Positions 24,014-35,374 of a DNA stretch of 64,000 nt are shown piece by piece (the stretch's first letter is position 1; every line of letters begins with the position of its first letter). Source of the DNA: Magnolia sinica (taxonomy: Eukaryota; Streptophyta; Magnoliopsida; Magnoliales; Magnoliaceae); contig NC_080586.1 in NCBI RefSeq assembly GCF_029962835.1, positions 63,992,001 through 64,056,000 on the forward strand, written 5' to 3'. The notes beneath the pieces are model-generated. The model was not told where the DNA came from. It was given only the letters and a program-made list of their open reading frames with translations, and ran no database searches. A program made the position numbers and the translations under genes.

Positions 24014-26091
24014 TGTAAGACCCGTGTCCTAATCCATACTGTTCCGTTAGCTTCCGCGATCCTTCCGGTCAAATTCCGGCAACCTTCGCACCGTATTCGG
24101 TGTTTGCGCACGATCCTAAGCCAGGTCCTGCGCACCGACGTCGGCTTGGTCTGAAAGTTATATCATAGCGACCGCGTCGTCGCCGCGGTTCCAACGCCGT
24201 GACTTGCGCACTGAACCGATATCCAGACAAGAAGATGCCGATCAGCGTTTATTCCGAAGAAACACCGCGCGTTGCGGATTTCGAGGGAATCTCTACAATT
24301 AGTCCCATTAATCAACCATTAAAGCATCCCATACCTCAAGTACAACAACCCATCACCACCTTTTACAAAAGTCCACCATTCTTTCCACCTCACCACTCCT
24401 CTTTTCCAAATTTCAACAACAACCATACACCTTTTTACAATTTTCAACCCAAACCATCCCCCATCACTCCATCACCCATCTCTTTCTCTCTCTCTCCCTC
24501 CCTTTACAACTATCTCTCTTATTCTTTTTTTCAAAAAAAAATCCAAATCCAAGAGAGAGCACCATACGTATGAGTCCCCCATGGTGAGAAAACTTCATTT
24601 GTGAGGTCCACCTTTCCCACCCCTTCATCTCTCATCTCAACCATCCATTTCCCATCTTCCTCCATCAAAGGGTAGTACAAGGAGCTAAGGAAGCCAAGGG
24701 AGCAAGAAGATCTAGCGGTGGGTGTTTGGATAGGATAGTTTTGATGTTTTTAAGATGGGCCAAGTGAGGCCAACCGATCAATGGTTTGGATCTCGCTTTG
24801 GACCCTAAGATGTGGCCGATGGCCCACTTGGATCATCATGATCATTCCATGACGGGGCCATCCTCCATGGACCCCATCATGATGTTTACCTTCTTGTATA
24901 TTTAGGGTCATCTAGACCGTTTAATTTGGTGGAGAAGGGATCTCCACCGTTGGATTTAATTTTAATGGGCCACATAAAACGGGACCCACTTGATGTATGA
25001 TTTAGTGCAAGGGAGGGCCCATAGTGCCGGGGTCCCTCCATCACACGGTCTCACTCTCCATCTCTCTCCCTTTTATCTTATTTATTTATTTATTTTATTT
25101 TTGTAATAATGAGATTATGTGGCCCACTTGAATGGACCCACCATGAGGTAGGTATTCATTCCAAACCATTTTATAAGTGGGGCCCACCTTATATGTGTGG
25201 TTCCATGCCACCCATCACTTGGTGGCCCACCTAAGCAGGGCCCACCTCCAACCTACACGCCAAGTCCAGCGTCCAGGGACGCTGGACGTCTGATGGGAGA
25301 AACACAATTACAAGCTTTTTCCCTAAGCTTGGAATGGTCCACTCATGTAGGCCCCACCTTGATGTATGTTTTCAATCCATGCCATCCATTCCCTTCCCAA
25401 CCATCTTTTAGGCGTTGAGCCGAAATATGGGACCAATCAGACCTTCGGGCGGGCCATACCGTAGCAAATGGTGGTCTTCACCATTAAAACAACCTCCCCT
25501 ATTGCTTTTATACGCCGAAACAGGCCCAATATTGGGCTTGTTTTGTTTGTTTAGAGCCATGGAGGGCCATTGGATGGGGTGGATTGCTTGGATGTGGACC
25601 CCACCGGTAAAATCCTCAAGCAAAGGGAAATCAAAAAAAAAAAAAAAAAAAAAGACAACAGCAGCCGCTGCTGCTGTGTCAGGAGCGCAGCAGCGCTGCC
25701 AGCGCCCCAGCGCCCGGGCTGGCGGACGTACAGCCACCCACGGCTGTTCATAGGGTGGGCCACTACCTGACATGGGCCCACCCCAAAAATCAGCCTGATC
25801 CAAGACTCAGGTGGCCCACACTGTGTGAAATAGTGGGATTGAACATTTACCTTTGAAACTCTTTTGGGGTCCACAGAAGTTTTGGATCAGGGTGAAAAAT
25901 CTTGTCACCCTTCATCGAGGTCTGCTTGACCTCATCAATGGTTTGGATGGAAAATAAACATTATGGTGGGCCCCACATGGAGCCCACAGTGATGTAAGTG
26001 TTTTAGTCTCACCGTCCGCCTGGACGGTGGACGTGGAGCCGCTGTGATGAATGTGTGGGCCCACTGTGATGAGTGTGTGGGCCCACTGTGA

Positions 26092-26128
<37 letters not shown>

Positions 26129-28112
26129 TATATTTCATATAATATTATATATATGTATTATGTATATATATTATATACTATATACATATTATATACTATA
26201 TTATATGTATATATTTTTATTTTATTTTTTTATTTTTTTACTAATGTTGAGGCCCGTGATTGAGGCCCACCTCAGTACCTGTGACTCATGGTTGAGGCCC
26301 ACTTTGATGTATATAAAAGGCCCATGGGTTGAGGCCCATCCAATGTATTAGAGGCCATGGGTCGAGGTTCATTTGACGTAATGGGGCCAATGAGTTGAGG
26401 CCCATTTGATTTGTACATGGAGCCCAATTGGTGAGGCCCATTTGATTCATATAAGGCCAGGTGAGTAGACCCATTTGATGTACATATGGAGCCCAATTGT
26501 CGAGGCCCATTTGACACGTGTAAGGCCCATAAGCTTAGGCCTATTTGATATGTTCTGAAGCCCCCGGGTTATAGCCCATTGCAATGTACATAAGGCCCAT
26601 TGGTGCGGCCCACTTAATGAATATAGGCCATATGATACGGCTCATTTGATGTATTAAAGGCCCAATGGGATATACCAAAGGTCCATTGCAATGTGCAATC
26701 CCGACATGATTTATGACAGTCGTGCCTTGGGAGCAATGTTGGTTTGACGTCCACATTGCAAGTACAATGTTGGTTAAATGTCCGCATTATGCCTTTCCCT
26801 AGGGCCCATTGGCGGGCCCATGCGTGTTATGTGCAGGTCGTCTGGGCCCACCTTCGTTATGCATGTCATCCATCCTATATAGCATGTTTAAATTCCATAA
26901 TTCATGATCATATGTATCATATGTATGCTTGATATGAGAGATGACTGATCATAGCATAAGTCTTTGGGTAGATTGTTTAGGGACTCCCGCATTGGGGGTG
27001 TTGGCCTACATGAGCGCACGATACGCGCAGGATTGCTGCATGACTGAATAGTGTGATTCATGCATTCGCATTGTGTGATATGGTTACTCTACGCCCTAGC
27101 GACATCAGGGTCATAGCCTCCACAGACGCATCGTGGTTGGCAGGATTGGATTGGATACCGGAAATACTGTTCTACATGGGGTGCGATAGATATCCCTGGG
27201 TGAAAGTCCCTAAACCCTTATGGTACCAGGAGGTTGCTCCAACGTCTAGACCGAGTGGGTGCATGAGCGCTGAGTGCCGATTACCAGACGGTTGCGCTTT
27301 CCACTGTGTCGTGGTCGGTTGGAAGGGGGTGCGGCCTTACCCGCCCGAGAGTAGGGGGCAATGCTAGGCTGAGTCTGACCAGCTCGAGGAATGGGTCCGC
27401 TATTGACGAGCCGAGCCCGATATTGGCAGGCGGATAGTGAGGTCTTTTCCACTCACCTTATTGCGCGCGATGGGGCGGCAATCTGGCTTGGAGTGTACTA
27501 GACCCCGGTGATATTCCAGATTTGAGCCGTATTGACATGTGGACTTAGATGAGGATTTGTATGCTTGACTTGCATTTTGCATTGCATGGCCTTGGTATGG
27601 CCGACATCATTCTTTGCACCGCATGGCCTTCGTACGGCTAATGGGGTTCTTGGCATTCATCAGCATGTTCCGCATTACTCTGATACTGCATAGCTGCATT
27701 ACCACCTTGAGCATACACTTTCACCACCCTCTAAGCTTTCCATAAGCTTATGCACGACCGTTGCGTGCAGGTGACGTTGGATCGCAGCAGCGCTGAGGCT
27801 TGGACGCGTGGCTGATCTTCTTTTGGAGTTTTGGTCTATCTTCATTGTATTTCCCTTATGCTCATTGTACCTGTAAAGTTTTTGATTATAGTGGAAATGT
27901 GATGGAGTTTTTGGTCGTTGTTTGTGGGTTATGCCTTTGGTTATGCTTATTACGAATCAAACTGAAGTTAAAAATCCTCCTTGTAGCATCCCAGGATCGG
28001 AACCTGGCGAATGGGCGCTGGGAGCCGAGAATGGGGTTCTACGGAGGCTGTCGGCGCCAGATTCGGCGATCGGGAATTTTGTGAGCCCGGTTTCCGAGTT
28101 TGGGGCGTGACA
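24014..28112 (+). repeat. 5' LTR of RE2
   Basis: A 4099-bp LTR beginning TGTAAGACCCGTG and ending GGGGCGTGACA, repeated in reverse complement at 41132-45222. It contains a poly(A) stretch (25633-25653), a (TG)n(TA)n microsatellite (26092-26130) and a tandem array of GGCCCATTTGATGTA units (about 26262-26690). Frames within it are duplicated in the other LTR and are not genes. Confidence 0.93.
26262..26690 (+). repeat. Degenerate ~35-bp tandem array in RE2 LTR
   Basis: About ten units of the form GAGGCCCATTTGATGTA plus a variable spacer containing AAGGCCCA follow each other at roughly 30-45 bp. The same array is at about 42545-42975 in the other LTR. A TATA-like TATATAAAA at 26310-26318 lies in the first units and could be the LTR promoter, which would place the array in the transcribed R/U5 part. 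Confidence 0.6.
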
Positions 28113-28116
28113 GAAG

Positions 28117-28130
28117 TTGGTATCAGAGCA
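28117..28130 (+). other. Primer-binding site of RE2
   Basis: TTGGTATCAGAGCA lies 4 bp after the LTR end and is a perfect match to the plant initiator Met-tRNA type site. It fixes the LTR end and plus orientation. Confidence 0.9.
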
Positions 28131-28287
28131 TAACTCGGGAATAACCAAAAACAACATTACATGTCTGCTATGAATGATTTAAGTCCTAAGTTCGGATAGC
28201 CTAGCGATCTTTTATTACCGACCCTTAACGAGCGTGCCTTCGAGAGTTTTCAAAGTTGATAGGCACCTTCGCTCTTTCCTGTAGGAT

Positions 28288-29560
28288 ATGGCGCGCAGGA
28301 GAGTGACCCGATCGACTCCCGCACCACCATCTGAGACTCCGACTCCACCACCTGCGGCTCCCGCACTACCACCTACGATTCCTGCCCCACCACCCGAGAT
28401 CCCTATTGCCCCGCCTGAGGATGCCACCCATCTGCCAGGGATTCATGCTGCCCAGCCTATGGGCGCAGCTCCTCCACCAGAGACTAGTGCGGAGCCGACC
28501 GTATCTGTGAGTGCTTCCCAGTTACAGCAGATGCTGCAGGCAGGGCAGACCCCCAGTCGTTTCTCCAGCACAGGCAGAGCAGGAGCGCTCGAGTGCCCTC
28601 CTTCGAGAGTTCCGACGCCTCGATCCCCCGCATTTCCAGGGTGAGCCAGACCCGACCGTGGCCGAGAGATGGCGCGCTGACGTAGAGAAGATATTTGAGA
28701 CGATGGGATGCGCGACCGAGCGGCGAGTCCGATTAGCCGTATTTCTTCTCCATGGTGAGGCTGAGCACTGGTGGATGACAGCAGTCTCCAGCAGGCACTG
28801 ATTTTGTATGGACTTGGGAGGATTTTGTGGATCGGTTTGACCGACAGTATTTTCCCGATCACATCCGACGTCAGCGAGCATTGGAGTTTGAGGCCTTGGT
28901 GCAGGGCGATATGACAGTGGCTCAGTATGCCGCTCGTTTTGTAGCACTGTCCAGATTTGCACCATATTTAGTGGATGATGAGGAGCGGAGAGCCCGCCGA
29001 TTCGAGGCCGGCTTACGTTACGGTCTTCGAGGCCGTGTTATTGGGCATGAGCTCCCTACCTTCGAGGAAGTGGTGCGGAAGGCCCAGATTTTTGAGGCTG
29101 AGTGGGACGGTTCTCAGTCTGATCGCGGTCAGAGGAGAGACCGGAAGAGGCAGGCTCCTTCCAGTGATACCCAGCAGGGTCGACCACCGCAGAGGCGCAC
29201 AGGTCGCCCAGCCTTTCGAGCACCAGCAGCACCCCCAGCACCTCCAGCACCACCTCCGAGACAGTTCTCTGGCACTTGTTTTAGGTGCGGTGCGACAGGA
29301 CACCGTATGTGGGAGTGTCCTCGCCCCCAGCAGCAGCAGCAGAGAGGTCCACAGCAGCCTCCACCACCGCAGCAGCAGAGACCCCCACAGCAGCAGCAGA
29401 GGCCCCCACAGCAGCAGCGACAGCAGCCCCCACCACCGAGGCCACCTCAGCAGCAGCATCAGCACCAGCCTCCGAGGCCGCAGCAGCAGAGGCAGCAGTT
29501 TCGACCGCCTCAGCGACCCCAGCAGCAGCAGCACGCTCCCAGCCGGCTCAGGCTCGATTC
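28288..29560 (+). pseudogene. gag: RE2 gag (frameshifted)
   Basis: The structural capsid polyprotein that would form the virus-like particle. The start is MARRRVTRSTP, followed by a Pro-rich N-terminus. Three reading frames carry successive parts: 28288 to ~28560, ~28530-28801 with LREFRRLDPPHFQGEPDP and GEAEHWW, and ~28803-29550 with the gag core (YFPDHIRRQRALEF, FEAGLRYGLRGR). The last frame has a CCHC zinc knuckle at 29277-29318 (C-x2-C-x4-H-x4-[15 protein letters not shown]) that would bind RNA. A Pro/Gln-rich CAG-type tract (29325-29545) follows, and the frame shifts again before protease. In this lineage gag and pol are normally one ORF, so at least three indels have broken it. Confidence 0.88.
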
Positions 29561-31108
29561 TATGCGGCCCAGCAGGATCCTCAGTCATCTGGAGGAGTCG
29601 TTGAGGGTATACTTCCTGTATCTGCATGCATTGCACGTGTGTTGTTTGATTCTGGTGCATCGCATTCTTTCGTGGCCGAGAGTTTTTGCCGATTGACTGG
29701 TTTACCGTTGGAGTCTGCTCATGAGGGGTTGACTCCCTTGGGGAAGACTGCAGTGTTGGGCCGATTTTGCTTGTCTTGCCCCGTTTTGGTTGGGGATATG
29801 TTTTTGCCTGCCGACCTGTTTGCTTTGCCTATGTCCGAGTTCGATGTCATCCTGGGCATGGATTGGCTTGCCGAGTATCACGCCATATTGGATTGTTCCG
29901 CGAGGACAGTCACGTTTTGTATACCTGGCTTGCCGCAGTTCCAGTTCATTGCTGAGCCCAGAGGAGAGCCGTTGTCTTGTTTGATGTCTTGTGCCATAGA
30001 GGATCCCTTAGTGGTGAGCGTCGACCAGTTGCCTGTGGTTTGCGATTTTCCCGATGTGTTTCAGGAGATTCCGGGATTACCGCCTCGTCGACTCACCGAG
30101 TTTCAGATTGATCTCGTGCCCGGTACTGCGCCTATTTCAAAGGCCCCATATCGTATGGCACCATTGGAGTTGCGGGAACTGCAGAAGCAGTTGGACGAGT
30201 TGCGCGAGTTAGGCTTTATCCGTCCGAGCAGTTCGCCGTGGGGAGCACCGGTACTCTTCGTGAAGAAGAAGGATGGCTCGTTGAGGCTCTGCGTAGATTA
30301 TCGCGAGCTCAACAAGGTCACGATCAAGAACAAGTACCCGCTCCCGAGGATTGATGATTTGTTCGATCAGCTGCAGGGTGCACAGTTCTTTTCGAAGATT
30401 GACTTGCGTTCCGGTTATCATCAGATTCGGGTCCGAGAGGAGGACATTCCGAAGACAGCATTCAGGACGCGTTATGGTCATTTCGAGTTTCAGGTCATGT
30501 CCTTCGGACTGACCAATGCGCCAGCAGTATTCATGCAGTTGATGAACGAGGTCTTCCGTCCGTATCTCGATCAGTTTGTTGTAGTCTTCATCGACGACAT
30601 TCTGATTTATTCGAGGACTCGTGAGGAGCATGAGCAGCATTTGGAGGTTACATTGCAGACCCTCCGCGCACACCAGTTGTATGCGAAGCTGGAGAAGTGC
30701 GAGTTTTGGCAGGAGGAGGTGAAGTTCCTCGGTCACGTGGTGACGAGGGAGGGTGTCGCAGTGGACCCCTCGAAGGTTGAGGCAGTGCGTCAGTGGGACC
30801 AGCCCACGACTGTGTCCGAGATCCGTAGTTTCCTTGGTTTAGCGGGCTACTATCGGCGTTTCATTGAGGGCTTCTCTCGTATTGCAGCCCCGTTGACCAG
30901 GTTGACCCGGAAGGGCGCAGAGTTTATTTGGAGTGACGCCTGCGAGCGAGCATTTATGGAGTTAAAGGACCGTCTGACGTCCGCTCCTGTCCTCACTCTT
31001 CCCTCTGGGAGTGACGGATTTATTGTATTTACCGATGCCTCGCATATTGGTTTGGGTGCTGTCCTGATGCAGCACGGTAGACCTGTAGCCTTCGCGTCTC
31101 GCCAGCTC
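29560..31108 (+). pseudogene. pol: RE2 pol, N-terminal part: protease, reverse transcriptase, start of RNase H
   Basis: One open frame continues from about 29560 to the inversion junction. The aspartic protease has its active site DSGAS at 29648. RT motifs follow: [46 protein letters not shown] and the catalytic FIDDIL, with aspartates at 30593-30598. RNase H begins with [13 protein letters not shown] (first catalytic Asp at 31034) and breaks off after VAFASRQL. The sequence is of the Tekay/Del chromovirus type. The frame happens to stay open across the junction into RE3 integrase until a stop at 31322-31324, so a long chimeric ORF exists but is not a natural polyprotein. The remainder of this gene lies inverted at 45720-47157. 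Confidence 0.92.
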
Positions 31109-31855
31109 AACATCCTTTCTCGATTCGGAACGCCTCGAGCCATCATTAGTGATGGGGGCTCACACTTTTGTAATAAACCATTTGAGAGCTTAATGAAGAA
31201 ATACGGTATCTCTCATAGGATGAGCACCCCATACCACCCACAGACAAGTGGGCAAGCTGAGATTTTTAATAGGAAAATTAAACACATTTTGGAGACAACA
31301 ATTAACCCTGATCGTAAGGATTAGTCAATCCGATTGACCAATGCCTTATGGGCATACCGTACTGCCTTTAAAACCCCTATTGGAATGTCTCCCTTTAGAC
31401 TTGTCTATGGGAAAGCTTGTCACTTGCCTGTGGAGCTAGAACATAAAACGTACTGGGCAATCAAAAATCTTAATTTCAATCTGGACAACGCTGGCTCGCT
31501 ACGCAAACTTCAATTGAATGAACTTGAGGAAATCCGGAATGATACGTACGATAATTCGAGAATTTACAAGGACAAGATGAAAGCATTTCATGACCAACAC
31601 ATTTTGCGAAAATCATTCACGCCTGGTCAGAAGGTCCTTTTGTACAATTCTCGATTACATCTCTTTCCGGGTAAGCTTCGATCTCGTTGGACCGGCCCTT
31701 ACATTGTTGTTACTGTTTTTTCTCATGGGGCCGTTGAGATAAGAGATCCCGACAATGGCAAGGAGTTTAAAGTCAATGGACATCGATTGAAACCATTTGT
31801 CGAGAAATTTGATTCAGAGGACATGTCCATGCCCCTGACTACTCCTGTTTACTAG
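31109..31855 (+). pseudogene. pol: RE3 integrase, C-terminal part
   Basis: This encodes the second half of an Athila-type integrase, the enzyme that joins cDNA ends to host DNA. Seen in order: [17 protein letters not shown] (second catalytic Asp), [13 protein letters not shown] (catalytic Glu), [20 protein letters not shown], and the C-terminal [12 protein letters not shown] / GHRLKPF segment, ending at a stop after TTPVY (31853-31855). A TAG at 31322-31324 replaces the Trp normally found after RKD, so the gene is dead even apart from the inversion. The zinc-binding N-terminus and first catalytic Asp are missing; they were lost at the breakpoint. Confidence 0.9.
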
Positions 31856-33147
31856 GATTGATCTCCTAGTCTGATAGAGGTATAGGTAGGTTTATCGCTT
31901 TCATAGGACTAGGGTAGTTGCTTTATTTGTCTGGCTGAAGACGGTAAACTTAGCGCTCCTGGGAGGCAACCCAACTCTTCATTTCTTTTCGTTCTTGTCA
32001 TTAGTTAGTTCAATGTTTGTAGGTAACATTACTGCAAACCCTCACGAGACTACAACTCATCCACTAGGGGTAACTTAGGGGTTTAAAGGCTTGTTGCATA
32101 TGCTAAATGCAATCGAGAGCACCTACGAAAGTGGTATAGGTAGGATTTTTTTTATTATTTATTTTTATGTTACCTTCTCTTTCGTGCTGACCGACGCCCA
32201 TGCTGCGATCTCTTGGAAAGTGTCTCTCGATTCATCATCCAGGTACTATCTTCCCATCACTTCATATTTACGTTTCGTTGTCCCAAGTGCATTGCATGCT
32301 CATATCTTTTACATTGAGGACAATGTAGATTTTAGGTTGGGGGTGGGAGATTAGGTGACCTAATCAGGATTTTCTTGGTCTTGAGCAAAAAATTGTGTAA
32401 ATTTTTAATTTTTCTGGACTTTCTTGTGAACTCGAAGGGATTTTTGACAGCCATCTAGGGCACTTGGAATTTCAAGATACATGATGTTGGAAATTTAAGA
32501 CGCTTGGATTCAGTATCTGTTGGATTGCTTAATTAAGTTTGAATTGTTAATCCAGAATTAGACAATTGTAAACATTGATTGAGTCATGATTTCACAAACG
32601 CATCTCGCTTACACATTAAGATTCAGTTCGACATTGAAGGGATAACTTGGTGATCAGTAAACATGAAAGGAACCAACCTGAGAAATTGAAAGGATTGAGC
32701 GACTGGTCTTCACCATGGGTCTGCTCCCTATAGGTGAGGATTCGTTTACCCTCCTTGGCTTTACCTTTAAAAAAAAAGTTGACATAGTGTGAAAATCATC
32801 AAAAGCTGGAAGAATGAATCAAGTTTCGGTTTAGGTGTTGGATATCATGAATTTTTTGGGTTACCGATGATATCTTGAAATAGAAAAGTGAATTTTAATA
32901 GTGTTAAGCCGAGATTACACGATACACTCATGGAACTCAATATTTAGAATTGTCTAATTAATGGATTAATATTTGAGCCTGATTATGAAGTTTACCGTGA
33001 GCTTGATTTCAGGAGGAAGCAATGCCAACATTCATTAATCTTAGAATTCTAGTATCTGAATTGTTTTTTCATAAATCTCTTGAGTTTATAAAAATTGTCT
33101 TGTAATTCTCAAATTATTTTCCGCATACCTTGCTCGGGACTAGCAAG
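31856..33147 (+). other. RE3 3' untranslated region
   Basis: No ORF of note. Several blocks (32230-32400, with TTTACATTGAGGACAATGTA; 32570-32700; 32820-33060) recur in RE6 at 60470-61400, showing that RE3 and RE6 are related. No envelope-like ORF is present. Confidence 0.7.
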
Positions 33148-33164
33148 ATGCTGGTTGGGGGTTG
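33148..33164 (+). other. Polypurine tract of RE3
   Basis: The purine-rich GATGCTGGTTGGGGGTTG immediately precedes the LTR start TGTTGAGGGTC. The same place in RE6 reads GCTAGTTGAGAATTG. Confidence 0.65.
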
Positions 33165-35369
33165 TGTTGAGGGTCAAATATTGCATATCAGACCTAGTTA
33201 TTACCTGGATTTATGAACATGGTACCGTTTAATAACCCATTTTAATCATGTTTGTGTTGCAAGGTGGAATTGCGAGCTGGGACTGGATCGGGATGCTAAA
33301 AGCACGGATTTAACATTCAGAATGCATCAAGGCAAGGGACGGACTCTAGGGGACCAAGATCTACGAAATTATACGCCAGGGATCCGCGAAAATCGAGAAA
33401 CTGAAGCTCAAGCGGCCTGAAAGTCAGCCAGAATGCAAGATCACTGGGTTTCCATCATCTGTTCGACTCAAAACTTCATACATGGCCTGAGGGCCATAAA
33501 TTAACCGTACACGTAAAATTTCATCCATTGGATCCCTCTAGAAGTGGCCCAACGGACAGATCAGCCCCTTTAATCGTTATGTGGGGCCCGCCTGATATCT
33601 GGATATGCTTCAAACTTGGTCTGGACGGTTTAAATGATATGACAGAATGGATGGACGGAACGGATTTCATGAATATATCAAAGTGGACCCTATGCTGCAG
33701 TGCGTGTATACCACGTACCGGAAGACTCGCTGTGCACCAAGAAATTGAAGACGGTCAACAAGGCATTGGCCGATTACAACTCAAAAATGGCAAAGTCGTT
33801 CGCTGTTTGCAACAAAGAGTTGCGGTTGAAGTTAGGTGGGCCACCATCATCGTAGATATCTCTAATCTGGACCGTCCATTTGTTTCAGAAGGTCAAACCG
33901 ACCGTACACATGAGGTTTTTCCAAACCTATGCTCGCATACATAGGAAAATACCGTTCAAACGCAGGTTGAATGGCAATATGGAAAATCAGGTGGGCCGCT
34001 TCAGCCTCAATCCAAAACCGACCAGATCTAAACGGTTTTTTGAGTAGAATGTAGTGGACGTTGTGGATTCCTCGAACCAGCAATGAAGTGGGCCCCACCA
34101 GCAGTACAGCGTCTGGACGTGCGTTACCTCTATTCGCGCGATCCGAAAAATCCGGGACGATGTGGCCCACCCCTGTTGATCAGATGGTTGATCCGAGCCA
34201 TCTAGTAGGAGCGCAGGTCAGCCATGATCCTAGCTATGTCGCCGGAATTTCAAGCTGAAGGGATCAATAATCAAAAACTTTAGCCGCAGCTTGGTGCGTT
34301 TGCGCAAGAAATCCCAAAGTTTGCAAACTGGCTGCGAAACGATCTGGTTGCAGCCATTCCGCATCGTCTTACGCACTCCCAGCCGATGGAGGTCGGAACC
34401 ACCATATAAGCAAGGGAGAGAGAGAGAGAACAAGGGTCTTGGATGGAGGAAAGGCTTGGTCGGGACAGGGAGGAAGGAGAGACCTGCACGTGAGCGAGGC
34501 TTGGGGCTAGAAATTATAAGGATCGGTTTGGTTTTTTTTTGAAGGAAGCTGGATGTGGAAGGAGGCAGAGGCTGGGCTTGAACGTCAAGATAGGGAGAAA
34601 AAAAGGAAAGTTTTTTTTTCCTATTTGCTGGCCTATTATTTTCTTTCTGTTCTTTCTTTCTCTCATGACTTCTAAGGTTATTAGCCTAATCATGCTCGGC
34701 TAAATCTCTTAGCTGGGGCTAAAAGGGGAAGCTTGTGGCGTGATAGGACTGATTCTATGCCTTTAATTTATGCTAGACTGATTGATGTTGATGTTAGTTC
34801 AAATAAGAGGAATATTTTCAGTTGGTTTTAATGGTTTGTTGTGACTGAAATTACAATAGATCTGCGATGGCTTTGAGTATTTCTCCCTCCTTTTTATGAC
34901 GTCAGGAAGTCCTGTTGTTCACCATCGTCTCATGGGCATGGTTGGATGGCGGTATCCTTCCTAATCTTCATGCATTGTTGAGTGGTTGGTAATTAGTTTA
35001 ATTCTGTTGTTCACCATCGTCTCATGGGCATAGTTTGATGATGGAATCTATTCTAATTCATTTATCTTTTATCTCTTTAAAACTATATCAAAAGAAGTTT
35101 AGTTTAATTAACATGGTGATGGCATAAGATCTCCCTGATCTCTACAAGTGGATCCTCTGAATCCCCAGTTTCCCTTCCTCTGAATTCCTTAAGTTTAGAT
35201 TAATCTCTCACCATTATTCATCAATTTACATTAGATTTAGAGTACATCTTTTTGCTAGTTCTATATCTAATTAGTTTCAGATCATGTACAAGTTTCAGCC
35301 CCTGTGGATTCAACCTCGGTCTTACCGAGTTTATTACTACATCACAACCCTATACTTAGGGAGTGAACA
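33165..35369 (+). repeat. 3' LTR of RE3 (complete)
   Basis: A 2205-bp LTR, TGTTGAGGGTC...GGGAGTGAACA. It is matched by the solo LTR 8363-10471, the truncated 5' LTR 50432-51352 and the RE6 fragment 61451-62018. A TATA candidate ATATAAG is at 34402-34410, just before a GAGA tract. Within it, two ~35-bp direct repeats (GTTGTTCACCATCGTCTCAT) start near 34913 and 35006. Confidence 0.92.
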
Positions 35370-35374
35370 ATATA

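Larger units (their letters stand above)
24014..31108 (+). mobile_element. RE2 left part: 5' LTR, gag, protease, RT, RNase H start (Tekay/Del-like chromovirus)
   Basis: First half of a Ty3/gypsy element. It runs from the 5' LTR through gag and pol and stops inside RNase H at about 31108, where RE3 integrase sequence takes over. The missing second half (RNase H remainder, integrase, chromodomain, 3' LTR) is found inverted at 41132-47157. The 5-bp sequence before the 5' LTR (CAAAA) equals, in the element's own orientation, the one after its 3' LTR. The whole element would be about 13.1 kb. The LTRs differ at only 3 substitutions and one 1-bp indel over the 320 bp compared at their 3' ends, so it is a young insertion. 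Confidence 0.9.
31109..35369 (+). mobile_element. RE3 right part: integrase, 3' UTR and 3' LTR (Athila-like gypsy element)
   Basis: The 3' half of RE3, now on the plus strand because of the inversion. It holds the C-terminal integrase, a ~1.3-kb 3' untranslated part, a polypurine tract and a complete 3' LTR. The 5' half (5' LTR remnant, gag, protease, RT) is at 47158-51352 on the minus strand. The base 3' of the LTR starts the 5-bp target duplication ATATA (35370-35374), which equals the one outside the 5' LTR (reverse complement of 51353-51357). Confidence 0.88.

Noticed and set aside
27246..27582. Small ORFs duplicated at 41663-42026 as a conserved gene pair
   Set aside because: They are identical because they lie in the two RE2 LTRs, not because of coding constraint.
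27960..28030. tRNA-like sequence near the RE2 LTR end
   Set aside because: GGATCGGAACC-type words occur, but no cloverleaf arms or anticodon loop can be drawn.
28975..29660. Overlapping Ser/His- or Leu-rich ORFs on both strands in the gag region
   Set aside because: Shadow frames of the CAG/CCN-rich gag tail; no domain resemblance.
29285..31324. 679-codon ORF as a functional gypsy polyprotein
   Set aside because: It is a fusion of two elements across an inversion junction, has an upstream frameshift from gag and ends inside integrase.
31856..33147. Envelope-like gene downstream of RE3 integrase, as in some Athila elements
   Set aside because: No ORF longer than ~90 codons and no membrane or signal segment; the region behaves as 3' UTR.
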